DNA of 33,684 nt from an uncultured cyanobacterium (GTDB lineage Bacteria; Cyanobacteriota; Cyanobacteriia; Cyanobacteriales; Nostocaceae), in NCBI GenBank assembly GCA_903903925.1, contig CAIVAU010000041.1, positions 1 through 33,684 on the forward strand, in the 5' to 3' direction. Shown piece by piece: positions 25,521-33,684 of the stretch. Below the pieces are notes generated by a model. It was not told the origin of the DNA, made no database searches, and worked only from the letters and a program-made list of their open reading frames with translations. The first letter of the stretch is position 1. The number at the start of each line of letters is the position of its first letter. A program made the position numbers and the translations under genes.

Positions 25521-26489
25521 TCAAAAAACGCTTGTTGCTCCTTGGGTATCGACACAAAGCGATCGCACAACAGATGAAATGCCTTCCTCTTTCCAAGCAG
25601 ATGCCATTGCTGCTGCTACAGCTTCCGAGTTTACCGTATCTGTTAAAGCCAAAAGCGTTGGACCAGCACCACTAATGACCATCCCATAAGCACCAGCAGC
25701 AACAGCAGCAGAATTCACAGCATCAAAACCGGGAATCAACCCTTTCCGGTAAGGCTGATGCAGCCTATCTTGCAAAGCAGCCCTCAACCAATCTCCCCTA
25801 CCAGTTTCCAAACCGCGCAATAACAACCCTAAATGTGCCGTATTAAAAATCGCATCCCCACGACTCACCTCCGTTGGCAAAACCAGCCGCGCCTCCTGCG
25901 TTGAAAGCTCAAAATCCGGAATCGCCACCACCGGTACGACCTCCCCACACCAAGGAACCTCACAAACCTCCCATTCTCTGTGTTCTCCGCGCCTCTGCGG
26001 TTCATCTTCCACCCGCGTCGCCGCCAACCGACACCCCCCCAACAACGCCGGCACCACATTATCTGGGTGTCCTTCCAAAGCGATCGCCAACCCCATCACC
26101 TGCTGCTGACTCAAAGCTTCACCAGAGAGCAAATTTGCGCCAAGCAACCCACCAACAATAACCGTCGCCGAACTACCCAAACCCCGCGCCAAAGGGACAC
26201 CCATCTGAATTTCAATCTTCACCGGCGGCGGTATCTGTCCCAAGTATTCATAAAACTTCACAAAAGCCTGATAGAGCAAATTGCTCCGATCAGTTGTCAC
26301 CCTATGGGCCTCGGCACCAATAACATTGATCACCAATGCTTCTTCGTCTCTCCCTTGACAAGATGGGAGACTAGTAAACTTGAACTGATTGTACAGTGTT
26401 AAAGCTGCACCGATACAATCGAACCCCGGCCCCAAGTTAGCAGTCGTAGCGGGAACGGTGACAGTGACACTAGGTAATTCAAAATTCAA
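25521..26489 (-). CDS. thrB: Homoserine kinase
   Basis: A 322-residue GHMP kinase that phosphorylates homoserine to O-phosphohomoserine for threonine synthesis in the cytoplasm. ATTANLGPGFDCIG (14-27) is the N-terminal substrate motif, PLARGLGSSATV (99-110) is the ATP-binding loop, and MVISGAGPTLLAL is the C-terminal GHMP motif. Residues about 162-173 (DEPQRRGEHRE) are encoded by a dispersed intergenic repeat (AACCGCAGAGGCGCGGAGAA) that has landed in frame between GCRLAATRVE and VCEVPWCG. All motifs are intact, so the enzyme is probably active, with the insert forming a surface loop. The 3' end abuts a long heptamer array. Confidence 0.95.
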   Translation of the reverse strand: MNFELPSVTVTVPATTANLGPGFDCIGAALTLYNQFKFTSLPSCQGRDEEALVINVIGAEAHRVTTDRSNLLYQAFVKFYEYLGQIPPPVKIEIQMGVPLARGLGSSATVIVGGLLGANLLSGEALSQQQVMGLAIALEGHPDNVVPALLGGCRLAATRVEDEPQRRGEHREWEVCEVPWCGEVVPVVAIPDFELSTQEARLVLPTEVSRGDAIFNTAHLGLLLRGLETGRGDWLRAALQDRLHQPYRKGLIPGFDAVNSAAVAAGAYGMVISGAGPTLLALTDTVNSEAVAAAMASAWKEEGISSVVRSLCVDTQGATSVF

Positions 26490-26531
26490 AATTCAAAATT
26501 CAAAAAAATAAAACAAGTGTATCTTATCACT

Positions 26532-26566
26532 AAAAAACCCGATTTCTTACAGAAACCGGGTTTTTA
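26532..26566. terminator. Hairpin terminator (bidirectional look)
   Basis: AAAAACCCGATTTCT and AGAAACCGGGTTTTT pair with one mismatch around a short loop, with T-runs on both strands. With the neighbouring hairpin it forms a tandem terminator between ycf35 and thrB. Confidence 0.8.
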
Positions 26567-26571
26567 TAGTT

Positions 26572-26610
26572 AAAAAAAGCGGGTTAATAGCAAATAACTT
26601 AATTAACCCG
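26572..26610 (-). terminator. Rho-independent terminator of ycf35
   Basis: Read on the minus strand, CGGGTTAAT (26610-26602) pairs perfectly with ATTAACCCG (26588-26580), followed by TTTTTTT (26578-26572). It lies 27 bp past the ycf35 stop. Confidence 0.85.
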
Positions 26611-26636
26611 TGCAGCTTTAGGAACGTGCAGAAATA

Positions 26637-26987
26637 CTATTGCAATACCAACTTAACGTTAGCATTTTGCAAACCGCGCTGTTTTACTTCAGTCAAGGTC
26701 TTGTTAACAGCGTACTTCTGGTTGATTGAGTTGATCAACTCGGTTTGGTTGTGCTTTTTAGCGACGCCCCACAGGTCTGCGATGAGGTCGAAAGAACCAT
26801 CGCTATTGCGAGACCAACCCAGATCATATTCGCCATCCAAAACTGCAACAATGTCAGAACGAACGCGCTGACCGTTGTAACCACGGACATCAGCTTCGGT
26901 CTTAACGGAGATACCTAGGTCACGCAGAGAAGACTTGAGGATTTCTGCATCGGTGATTTTGGTACGCAGGGTGCTAAAATGAGACAT
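26637..26987 (-). CDS. ycf35: Ycf35/DUF1257 protein
   Basis: A 116-residue soluble protein: MSHFSTLRTKITDAEILKSS, then LGISVKTEADVRGYNGQRVRSD, DLGWSRNSDGSFDLIADLWGV and LINSINQKYAVNKTL. It matches DUF1257, the Ycf35 family kept in cyanobacteria and red-lineage plastids; its biochemical role is unknown. GGAGGAACCC before ATG 26987 is a strong ribosome site. It follows ycf46 on the same strand with 139 bp between, which contains two hairpins, so it may be a separate or attenuated transcript. A tandem terminator follows. Confidence 0.93.
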   Translation of the reverse strand: MSHFSTLRTKITDAEILKSSLRDLGISVKTEADVRGYNGQRVRSDIVAVLDGEYDLGWSRNSDGSFDLIADLWGVAKKHNQTELINSINQKYAVNKTLTEVKQRGLQNANVKLVLQ

Positions 26988-27045
26988 TTGGGTTCCTCCA
27001 AAAGAGAAGATTGAGAAAAGGACAACGGTTTGTTTTAGCCTAAGC

Positions 27046-27071
27046 CGCGTGTAATTTCACGCGGTTTTTTC
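27046..27071 (+). terminator. Strong hairpin with T-run on the plus strand
   Basis: CCGCGTG (27046-27052) pairs with CACGCGG (27059-27065), followed by TTTTTT. Both surrounding genes are on the minus strand, so as a terminator it would act on a plus-strand transcript. On the minus strand it is a leader hairpin of ycf35. An additional GCTAGC inverted repeat is at 27079-27097. Confidence 0.6.
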
Positions 27072-27126
27072 TTAACTGCTAGCATTCGGCGCTAGCCTTT
27101 CCCCCTGTAGTAGCAGGAGAAAGCTT

Positions 27127-28641
27127 TTAAAACTCCATTCGCTGATATTCAGCAAAGGAGGATGCTGCGGGTCTTGCTCGCTGTCTAGCCCAATCTCTCA
27201 GGGCTGTCACTTGTTCTTGCATCGTACGTGACAGCGGCAGCGTCGCCTTGATTGCAGCAATAATATCTAACTGGGTGAACTCCCGTTCTTGTTGAGCAAA
27301 AGCTTCGTACATTGCTGCAACAATCGCTTGTTCAATTTCTGCCCCAGAAAATCCATCAGACATCTTCGCCAGTTGTTCGAGGTCAAATCGCCCTATGTCT
27401 CCACGACGCTGACTCAGATGAATTTTGAAAATATCTTGACGTTCTTCGGGAGTTGGCAAGTCCACAAAGAATATCTCATCGAAGCGACCTTTCCTTAAGA
27501 ATTCCCCAGGCAATCGTTCAACTCGGTTAGCCGTTGCCATCACGAACACAGGGGATTTTTTCTCTTGCATCCAAGTCAGGAAAGAGCCAAATATTCGGCT
27601 GGAAGTCCCACCATCGGAATCACCAGAACCAGAACTACCTGCAAATGATTTGTCCAACTCATCAATGAACAAAATCGCTGGGGAGATAGATTCTGCTGTT
27701 TTCAGGGCATTACGTAAATTCGCTTCTGAACGTCCAACCATAGAGCCGTCATAGACTCGCCCCATGTCTAGCCGCAGAAGAGGTAAACCCCACAGCCTTG
27801 ATGTGGTTTTAGCGATCAGTGATTTCCCACAACCAGGCACCCCTAATATTAACATGCCTTTTGGTTGAGGTAAACCGTACTCCCTTGCTTTTTCGGTAAA
27901 AGCGTTAGAGCGTTGCTTCAGCCATTTCTTGAGTTCTGCTAAGCCGCCGACTGCATCAATGGTGGCATCTTCTTCTATGTATTCCAATATACCATTACGC
28001 CGGATGATTTGCTTTTTCTCAGATAAAACTATATCTAATTCATCTTCCGTCAGACGCCCTGTAGTTACCTGTGCCTTACGGTAGACTTTTTCAGCTTCAT
28101 CCTTTGTTAACCCTAGAGCTGCTTTGAGCAGTTTTTCTCGCGACTCTGTTGTCAGCCGCCGCCCACGGTTTTGCTCTATATGGCTTGTCAAAACTTTATT
28201 CAACTCACCCATATCTGGCAGTGCAAAATCAAGAACGACAACCTCTTTTTCTAGTTCAATGGGTACTTGCTGCATCGGTGACATCAAAATGATGTTCTTC
28301 TGCATACCTTTGAAGCTAGCGATCGCGTCTCGTAAAGACCTTGTTGTCGCAGGCGCATCAATAAAAGGATGTAAATCTTTAAGAATAAATATACTTGGTT
28401 CTTTCTGCCGAATTATCCACTCTATCGCCGCTTCTGGAGAAACCGTGTTGTGTTGAGTGACGTTTCGAGGTTGACCATACTCAACGATACCGTGAGTTAC
28501 CGTCCAAACATAAACTCGCCTTACTGGCTTTGATGCTTGAGCAGTTGTAAAAATCGCCTGCTCAGCCCGCTCTTCCTCGGAGGTCACAAGGTAGATTAAA
28601 GGGTATTGAGCTTGAACAAGAATATTGAGCTCTTCTTTCAT
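27127..28641 (-). CDS. ycf46: AAA ATPase Ycf46
   Basis: A 504-residue AAA-family ATPase. The N-terminal 230 residues (beginning EELNILVQAQYPLIYLVTSE) form a degenerate ATPase-like domain. The C-terminal AAA module has Walker A GVPGCGKS (267-274), Walker B ILFIDELD (323-330), GRSEANLRNAL, sensor-1-like MATANR (368-373) and the arginine finger region FLRKGRFDEIFFVDLP. Ycf46 is conserved in cyanobacteria and algal plastids and has been linked to control of photosynthesis and inorganic carbon use; the mechanism is not known. It lies between the ribbon-helix-helix-like gene and ycf35 on the same strand. Confidence 0.94.
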   Translation of the reverse strand: MKEELNILVQAQYPLIYLVTSEEERAEQAIFTTAQASKPVRRVYVWTVTHGIVEYGQPRNVTQHNTVSPEAAIEWIIRQKEPSIFILKDLHPFIDAPATTRSLRDAIASFKGMQKNIILMSPMQQVPIELEKEVVVLDFALPDMGELNKVLTSHIEQNRGRRLTTESREKLLKAALGLTKDEAEKVYRKAQVTTGRLTEDELDIVLSEKKQIIRRNGILEYIEEDATIDAVGGLAELKKWLKQRSNAFTEKAREYGLPQPKGMLILGVPGCGKSLIAKTTSRLWGLPLLRLDMGRVYDGSMVGRSEANLRNALKTAESISPAILFIDELDKSFAGSSGSGDSDGGTSSRIFGSFLTWMQEKKSPVFVMATANRVERLPGEFLRKGRFDEIFFVDLPTPEERQDIFKIHLSQRRGDIGRFDLEQLAKMSDGFSGAEIEQAIVAAMYEAFAQQEREFTQLDIIAAIKATLPLSRTMQEQVTALRDWARQRARPAASSFAEYQRMEF

Positions 28642-28735
28642 ACTATCGACCTACTTGGGACCTTAACAGACAGTACAGACATCGTTGTTTAGCAAATACT
28701 TGGGAATTATGAATGCATAATTCATAATTCCTGAC

Positions 28736-29080
28736 CTAGCAAGGAACTAACTCTTCCTCACCCTTTTGCTTGTTTGTTTCTTCAAGTTCCATGTCGTCGA
28801 TGGGTAGATGATCACCAATAACTCCTGGTTGATTACCCAAGGTAACTAGTTCCCCATCACGCAACACTAAAGAACTTTCACAAGTTGGACAGGAATATAC
28901 TCTATGAGTTCTTCCATATGAATCCTCAACTTCTTCAACTAATTCCGAATTGGCCAAATAGAAACCTAGAGCACGCTCTGCCAGTTCTGACATTGGTTCG
29001 GAATCTACTGCTGAACGAATTTTTAACCTCTTGTGCAGTTCTGGCGACAAATACAAAGTAACCTTTTGCTTCGCTTGCAT
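28736..29080 (-). CDS. Ribbon-helix-helix-like protein with CxxC motif
   Basis: A 114-residue protein. The N-terminus (KQKVTLYLSPELHKRLKIRS, then AVDSEPMSELAERALGFYL) fits a ribbon-helix-helix DNA-binding fold. The middle has CPTCESSLVLRDGE, one CxxC pair, and the C-terminus is acidic and ends in Cys. It lies 94 bp upstream of ycf46 on the same strand, an arrangement I recall as common in cyanobacteria, and could regulate that operon. The single CxxC might bind metal in a dimer or be redox-active; this is inferred. Confidence 0.8.
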   Translation of the reverse strand: MQAKQKVTLYLSPELHKRLKIRSAVDSEPMSELAERALGFYLANSELVEEVEDSYGRTHRVYSCPTCESSLVLRDGELVTLGNQPGVIGDHLPIDDMELEETNKQKGEEELVPC

Positions 29081-29198
29081 ATAACTCTTTAGCAGTCTTA
29101 CCCGGGTATGTATCTAACAATAGCGACTCCCTTTTTGGTTGTCAAGACTGTAAGACGCTTTAACGCTAGTTTTGTTACTTTTCTTTACAAAAGCAGGG

Positions 29199-29303
29199 AT
29201 GAGGAGTTAGGAGTTAGGAAAATGGGCGCATGCTTTTCGCAAAGTGCCACCCAGACTCCCCAGACTCCCCAGACTCCCCACACCTCCCACACTCCTAACT
29301 CTC
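29199..29303. repeat. Convergent GGAGTTA repeats around CAGACTCCC units
   Basis: GAGGAGTTAGGAGTTAGG (about 29200-29217) faces CTCCTAACTCTC (about 29293-29304). Between them are tandem CAGACTCCC nonamers (about 29252-29279). The whole could fold as a long hairpin upstream of sqdB, between two divergent genes. Confidence 0.65.
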
Positions 29304-29359
29304 TATTTTTAATGGTTATATGGGACACAAACCTGATAGATTAAGCTATCAGCGAGTAA

Positions 29360-30580
<1,221 letters not shown>

Positions 30581-30613
30581 GAAATACTGTAGACTGTGAA
30601 CTGTGAACCGTTA

Positions 30614-30634
30614 ACTAATGACTAATGACTAATG
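30614..30634 (+). repeat. ACTAATG array before sqdX
   Basis: Three units of ACTAATG end eight bases before the sqdX start codon, leaving no normal Shine-Dalgarno sequence. The inverse (TTAGTCA) lies after sqdX at 31795-31815. Confidence 0.9.
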
Positions 30635-30641
30635 ACGAATT

Positions 30642-31778
30642 ATGCGAATTGCCCTGTTCACTGAAACCTTTTTACCCAAGGTTGACGGGATTGTGACGCG
30701 CCTGCGTCATACCGTTGACTATTTACAGCGTCACGGCAACCAAGTGCTGGTAATTTCTCCGGATGGTGGTATTACGGAATACAAAGGTGCCAAAGTTTAT
30801 GGTGTCACTGGTTTTCCCATGCCACTTTATCCAGAGTTAAAATTGGCACTACCGCGCCCAGCCATAGGTCAAGTGCTGGAAGAGTTTAAACCACATATTA
30901 TTCATGTGGTAAATCCAGCAGTTTTAGGATTGGCTGGGATATTTTATGGCAAAATCTTAAATATTCCCCTGGTGGCGTCTTACCATACTCATTTGCCTCA
31001 GTATCTTCAGCATTACGGCTTAGGAATGCTCGAAGGATTGCTATGGGAATTACTAAAGGCAGGTCATAATCAAGCTACCTTAAATTTATGTACCTCCACA
31101 GCGATGATGGAGGAACTCACAGCACACGGCATTGAAAGAGTCAATTTGTGGCAGCGGGGGGTAGATACAGAGACATTCCACCCTGATTTAGCAAGCGTTG
31201 AAATGCGATCGCATCTGTCGCAAAATCATCCCAAAAGCCCCTTACTACTATATGTTGGGCGTCTTTCTGTGGAAAAAGAAATTGAACGGATCAAGCCAAT
31301 TTTAGCCGCAATCCCTGATGCTAGATTGGCATTAGTGGGAGATGGACCTCACCGCCAACCACTGGAACAACACTTTTTCGGAACCAATACCCACTTTGTC
31401 GGGTATCTTTCTGGAAAAGAGTTAGCATCTGCTTTCGCTAGCGCCGATGCCTTTATCTTTCCTTCCCGTACAGAAACGCTGGGATTAGTCCTACTAGAAG
31501 CGATGGCTGCTGGGTGTCCGGTGGTAGCAGCCCGTTCCGGTGGTATTCCTGATATTGTTGCAGATGGAGTTAATGGATATCTGTTTGAGCCGGAAGCAGA
31601 TATTTTAGGTGCGATCGCCGCCACTCTTCGTCTCTTACAACATAAACAAGAAAGAGAAATTATCCGTCAAAATGCCCGCAGGGAAGCAGAACGTTGGGGA
31701 TGGGCATCTGCAACACAGCAGTTACAAACCTACTATCAAAAGATCATCCACTCTGATCAATTAGAGAGTGCAGCATAA
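30642..31778 (+). CDS. sqdX: SQDG synthase, GT4 glycosyltransferase
   Basis: A 378-residue family 4 glycosyltransferase that transfers sulfoquinovose from the UDP sugar made by SqdB to diacylglycerol at the membrane. The N-terminus MRIALFTETFLPKVDGIVTR, HVVNPAVLGLAG, SYHTHLPQYLQHYGLGM, the linker LWQRGVDTETFHP (169-181), and the E-x7-E motif SRTETLGLVLLEA (Glu278 and Glu286) followed by GCPVVAARSGG fit cyanobacterial SqdX. Start: ATG 30642; no clear ribosome site because an ACTAATG array ends just before it, so translation may depend on read-through from sqdB or a leader-independent mode. The gene is bracketed by two nested inverted heptamer families. Confidence 0.95.
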   Translation: MRIALFTETFLPKVDGIVTRLRHTVDYLQRHGNQVLVISPDGGITEYKGAKVYGVTGFPMPLYPELKLALPRPAIGQVLEEFKPHIIHVVNPAVLGLAGIFYGKILNIPLVASYHTHLPQYLQHYGLGMLEGLLWELLKAGHNQATLNLCTSTAMMEELTAHGIERVNLWQRGVDTETFHPDLASVEMRSHLSQNHPKSPLLLYVGRLSVEKEIERIKPILAAIPDARLALVGDGPHRQPLEQHFFGTNTHFVGYLSGKELASAFASADAFIFPSRTETLGLVLLEAMAAGCPVVAARSGGIPDIVADGVNGYLFEPEADILGAIAATLRLLQHKQEREIIRQNARREAERWGWASATQQLQTYYQKIIHSDQLESAA

Positions 31779-31794
31779 TTTTACTTTGGATTGC

Positions 31795-31822
31795 TTAGTC
31801 ATTAGTCATTAGTCATTAGTTG
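31795..31822 (+). repeat. TTAGTCA array after sqdX
   Basis: Three TTAGTCA units plus TTAGTTG, beginning 17 bp after the sqdX stop, are the inverse of the ACTAATG units before the gene. Confidence 0.9.
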
Positions 31823-31837
31823 TTGATTATTCTATTA

Positions 31838-31872
<35 letters not shown>

Positions 31873-31884
31873 GTAGCGTCCTAG

Positions 31885-32136
31885 CTAGGTGATCTGATCA
31901 TTCCCGAAGGGGTTTTCACCAATTCCCAACTGTTTCTTCGAGTTCTTCAAGTCTTTCCAAAGAGCCTTTACTTGTTCGTATGCTTCTTCTGGACTGATTT
32001 TGCCAGATGTTTCGAGACCACAGATGTAGCTAATTCGTTGGGCAAATTCTTGTAAATTAGCGTTGAAAATTAAGTTTTCTGGCTTAACCTGACCGTAGTA
32101 GCGACTACGGGGATAGAGAAAATCATCTTTGTCCAC
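31885..32136 (-). CDS. DUF7219-like small protein
   Basis: An 83-residue soluble protein (MDKDDFLYPRSRYYGQVKPE, then NLIFNANLQEFAQRISYICG, LETSGKISPEEAYEQVKALWKDLKNSKK and a polar end). It matches a short cyanobacterial family that I recall as DUF7219; function unknown. It is largely helical with one Cys. It is divergent from purC, with about 190 bp between, and convergent with sqdX across heptamer arrays. Confidence 0.8.
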   Translation of the reverse strand: MDKDDFLYPRSRYYGQVKPENLIFNANLQEFAQRISYICGLETSGKISPEEAYEQVKALWKDLKNSKKQLGIGENPFGNDQIT

Positions 32137-32209
32137 TATATTCTAAAAATTTCTACAATTTAAGGTAAATAAAAAGATACCTGACCGTCTACGGTAGAAA
32201 TACTTAATA

Positions 32210-32235
32210 GATCTCGATGAGAGTTTAGTGAGATC
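32210..32235. promoter_or_regulatory. Inverted repeat GATCTC-GAGATC between divergent genes
   Basis: GATCTC (32210-32215) and GAGATC (32230-32235) frame a 14-nt centre in the divergent region of the DUF7219-like gene and purC, near a second small hairpin ACCGTCTACGGT (about 32183-32194). Possible operator; weak evidence. Confidence 0.3.
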
Positions 32236-32328
32236 ATCCTGATCAATTAAACCCGCCCCGACTAAAGATAAAATAGTTAAGCTTGAGAGCATCAAAGCTA
32301 CTCATCGCTTATAACTTTACCCTTGACT

Positions 32329-33066
32329 ATGTCAGTTCATTCTAAATTATACGAAGGCAAAGCAAAAATCATCTACACAACGGATGAACCAGGAGTTTTA
32401 CTAGCAAATTTCAAAGATGACGCCACTGCCTTCAACGCTCAAAAAAGAGGCACTATTGCGGATAAAGGTACTATTAATTGTAGCATTTCCAGTAAGCTCT
32501 TTCAAGAGTTAGAGACCCATGGCATCCCCACTCACTATATTGACAACCCTAGCCCAGGTCAAATGCGGGTGAGGGCAGTCAAGATTCTGCCGTTGGAAGT
32601 GGTTCTCAGGAACATTGCTGCGGGAAGTCTCTGTCAACAAACTGGCTTGCCACTAGGCACCATACTGAAACAGCCGTTGGTAGAGTTTTATTATAAAAAT
32701 GACCAATTGGGAGATCCTTTGTTGACACGCGATCGCCTCTACTTGCTGGAACTCGCCACTCCGGAACAACTAGACACAATTACCCATCTAGCATTAAAAA
32801 TCAATGATGTTCTGAGCAACTTTTTCCAGCGATGCGGTATTACCTTAGTAGACTTCAAACTAGAATTTGGTTTGGATGCACAACAGCGAATGCTGCTGGC
32901 AGATGAAATTAGTCCCGACACATGTCGATTGTGGGATACCTATGCAGGAAGCGACCTTGATGGTCGGGTATTAGATAAAGACCGTTTCCGCAGGGACTTA
33001 GGAAATGTAGAGCATGCCTACCAGGAGGTTTTACAAAGAGTGCTAAAAGCAGTAGACGGTAATTAA
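32329..33066 (+). CDS. purC: SAICAR synthase (phosphoribosylaminoimidazole-succinocarboxamide synthase)
   Basis: A 245-residue enzyme that joins CAIR and aspartate with ATP to form SAICAR in purine synthesis. LYEGKAKIIYTT is the N-terminal ATP loop. TAFNAQKRGTIADKGTIN, PLEVVLRNIAAGSLCQQTGL, the C-terminal GITLVDFKLEFG, and LADEISPDTCRLWD are PurC signatures. ATG 32329 (MSVHSKLYEG) is preferred over TTG 32323. Full length. In cyanobacteria I recall purC upstream of the omp85/lpx genes, which fits the partial gene that follows at 33211. Confidence 0.97.
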   Translation: MSVHSKLYEGKAKIIYTTDEPGVLLANFKDDATAFNAQKRGTIADKGTINCSISSKLFQELETHGIPTHYIDNPSPGQMRVRAVKILPLEVVLRNIAAGSLCQQTGLPLGTILKQPLVEFYYKNDQLGDPLLTRDRLYLLELATPEQLDTITHLALKINDVLSNFFQRCGITLVDFKLEFGLDAQQRMLLADEISPDTCRLWDTYAGSDLDGRVLDKDRFRRDLGNVEHAYQEVLQRVLKAVDGN

Positions 33067-33210
33067 AGTAAGTGGGCAAAAATCAATTAAACTCGTGTGG
33101 ATTGTCATTTGTCATTTGTCTAATACCAATGACTAGTGACTATTGGCTATGAAGTATTGACTAATACGACCTTTTGATGGTGTGCGGACGTGAAGAATAA
33201 TCTCAATAAA

Positions 33211-33684
33211 ATGCGCTTATCCCCCGTTTTAGTAACAGTGGTGGCGATAGCAACCCCTCTGGGCAACTCGCTGAGTGCAAATGCACAAACCCTTAACAAT
33301 TTCAAAGAAAAAACAAAGGTTTTTATAGCACTAACAAATCAGGATCATAGCGTTGCTAGTGTGTTAAGAACAACACCTGTATCGGTGGCGAAGCCAGAGA
33401 TCATAGTGCCAACCTCCACTACGCAAAACACAGCACAAAACCTACCGCAAACAACCCCCTTTCCAGATATTCCGCCGCCAAATACGCAACAGCAAACGCC
33501 AAACCTCACTCCTCCTACGAAAACTCCTACTCCGGGAAATTCCGACTTACCTTTTCCCAATACGCAACAACAAACGCCAAACCTCACTCCTCCTACGAAG
33601 ACTCCCACTCCGGGAAATTCCGACTTACCTTTTCCCAATACGCAACAACAAACGCCAAACCTCACTCCTCCTACGAAGACTCCC
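33211..33684 (+). CDS. N-terminal part of secreted Pro-rich protein, probably BamA/Omp85
   Basis: From ATG 33211 the frame is open to the window edge (158 codons). A signal peptide (MRLSPVLVTVVAIATPLGNS, then LSANAQ) is followed by a low-complexity region rich in Pro, Thr, Gln and Asn. It includes a perfect or near-perfect 26-residue unit starting NTQQQTPNLTPPTKTPTPGN and ending SDLPFP, in at least two full copies plus a third cut by the edge (78-bp period from 33481). In cyanobacteria the outer-membrane assembly factor Omp85/BamA often follows purC and has a Pro-rich segment before its POTRA domains, so I favour that; no POTRA or barrel sequence is in the window to prove it. An in-frame GTG at 33190 could be the true start and would add seven residues with two Lys. 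Confidence 0.65.
   Translation, partial: MRLSPVLVTVVAIATPLGNSLSANAQTLNNFKEKTKVFIALTNQDHSVASVLRTTPVSVAKPEIIVPTSTTQNTAQNLPQTTPFPDIPPPNTQQQTPNLTPPTKTPTPGNSDLPFPNTQQQTPNLTPPTKTPTPGNSDLPFPNTQQQTPNLTPPTKTP
33481..33684 (+). repeat. 78-bp tandem coding repeat
   Basis: Units begin at 33481, 33559 and 33637 with a 78-bp period and almost no differences (for example ACGAAA versus ACGAAG). They encode 26-residue Pro/Thr/Gln repeats in the partial secreted protein and run off the window. Confidence 0.95.

Noticed and set aside
25309..25689. Plus-strand frame of repeating CSLLPAP units
   Set aside because: It comes from the CTCCCTG array and the antisense of thrB; not a real gene.
33345..33665. Minus-strand frame with repeated Gly/Val/Cys-rich units
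   Set aside because: It is the antisense of the 78-bp repeats; the plus frame has a signal peptide and a sensible start.

Overview
The window comes from a cyanobacterium, most likely a filamentous member of the Nostocales. The sequence shows photosystem I psaD, NDH-1 ndhD, the sulfolipid genes sqdB/sqdX, the plastid-type genes ycf35/ycf46, and the cyanobacterial pair DUF2973/DUF2605. It also shows many HIP1 octamers (GCGATCGC) and dense heptamer arrays of the kind known from heterocystous strains. Species cannot be named from the sequence alone.

Layout. (1) 1-4940: an AT-rich two-gene unit, made of the C-terminal part of an unrecognised protein that runs off the left edge and a 1215-residue SF2-like helicase/ATPase. 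(2) 4932-7041: an accessory patch with a 17-copy heptamer array, a DUF433/DUF5615 antitoxin-toxin pair, an orphan DUF433 gene, two minus-strand gene remnants and a Uma2-type nuclease gene. (3) 7042-12049: a small secreted Cys/His-rich repeat protein, then trpE, psaD and a DICT-GAF sensor histidine kinase on the minus strand, with a hairpin-rich mobile-looking repeat upstream of both trpE and the kinase. (4) 12050-13227: about 1.2 kb without a gene, holding several palindromic or MITE-like elements. (5) 13228-19450: a glycogen-debranching-type glycosidase, two adjacent heptamer arrays, DUF2973/DUF2605, thrS and a ParE/RelE-type toxin-antitoxin pair. (6) 19482-25020: an MntP/YtaF-like membrane protein, a PEP-CTERM protein, a DHA2-family MFS exporter, a truncated lipoprotein gene and ndhD. 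(7) 25328-29080: a long CTCCCTG array, thrB and the minus-strand cluster (ribbon-helix-helix-like gene, ycf46, ycf35). (8) 29372-33684: sqdB, sqdX, a DUF7219-like gene, purC and the beginning of a secreted, proline-rich protein, probably the N-terminus of an Omp85/BamA gene.

Functionally the conserved part is a set of mostly monocistronic housekeeping genes: Trp and Thr biosynthesis, purine synthesis, ThrRS, PSI, NDH-1 and sulfolipid. The two-step SQDG pathway (sqdB then sqdX) is complete here. The most unusual parts are the helicase unit at the left edge and the behaviour of the repeats. Arrays start at or near stop codons, form the ends of several coding sequences, insert in frame into thrB, bracket sqdX as nested inverted repeats, and terminate MITE-like hairpin elements.
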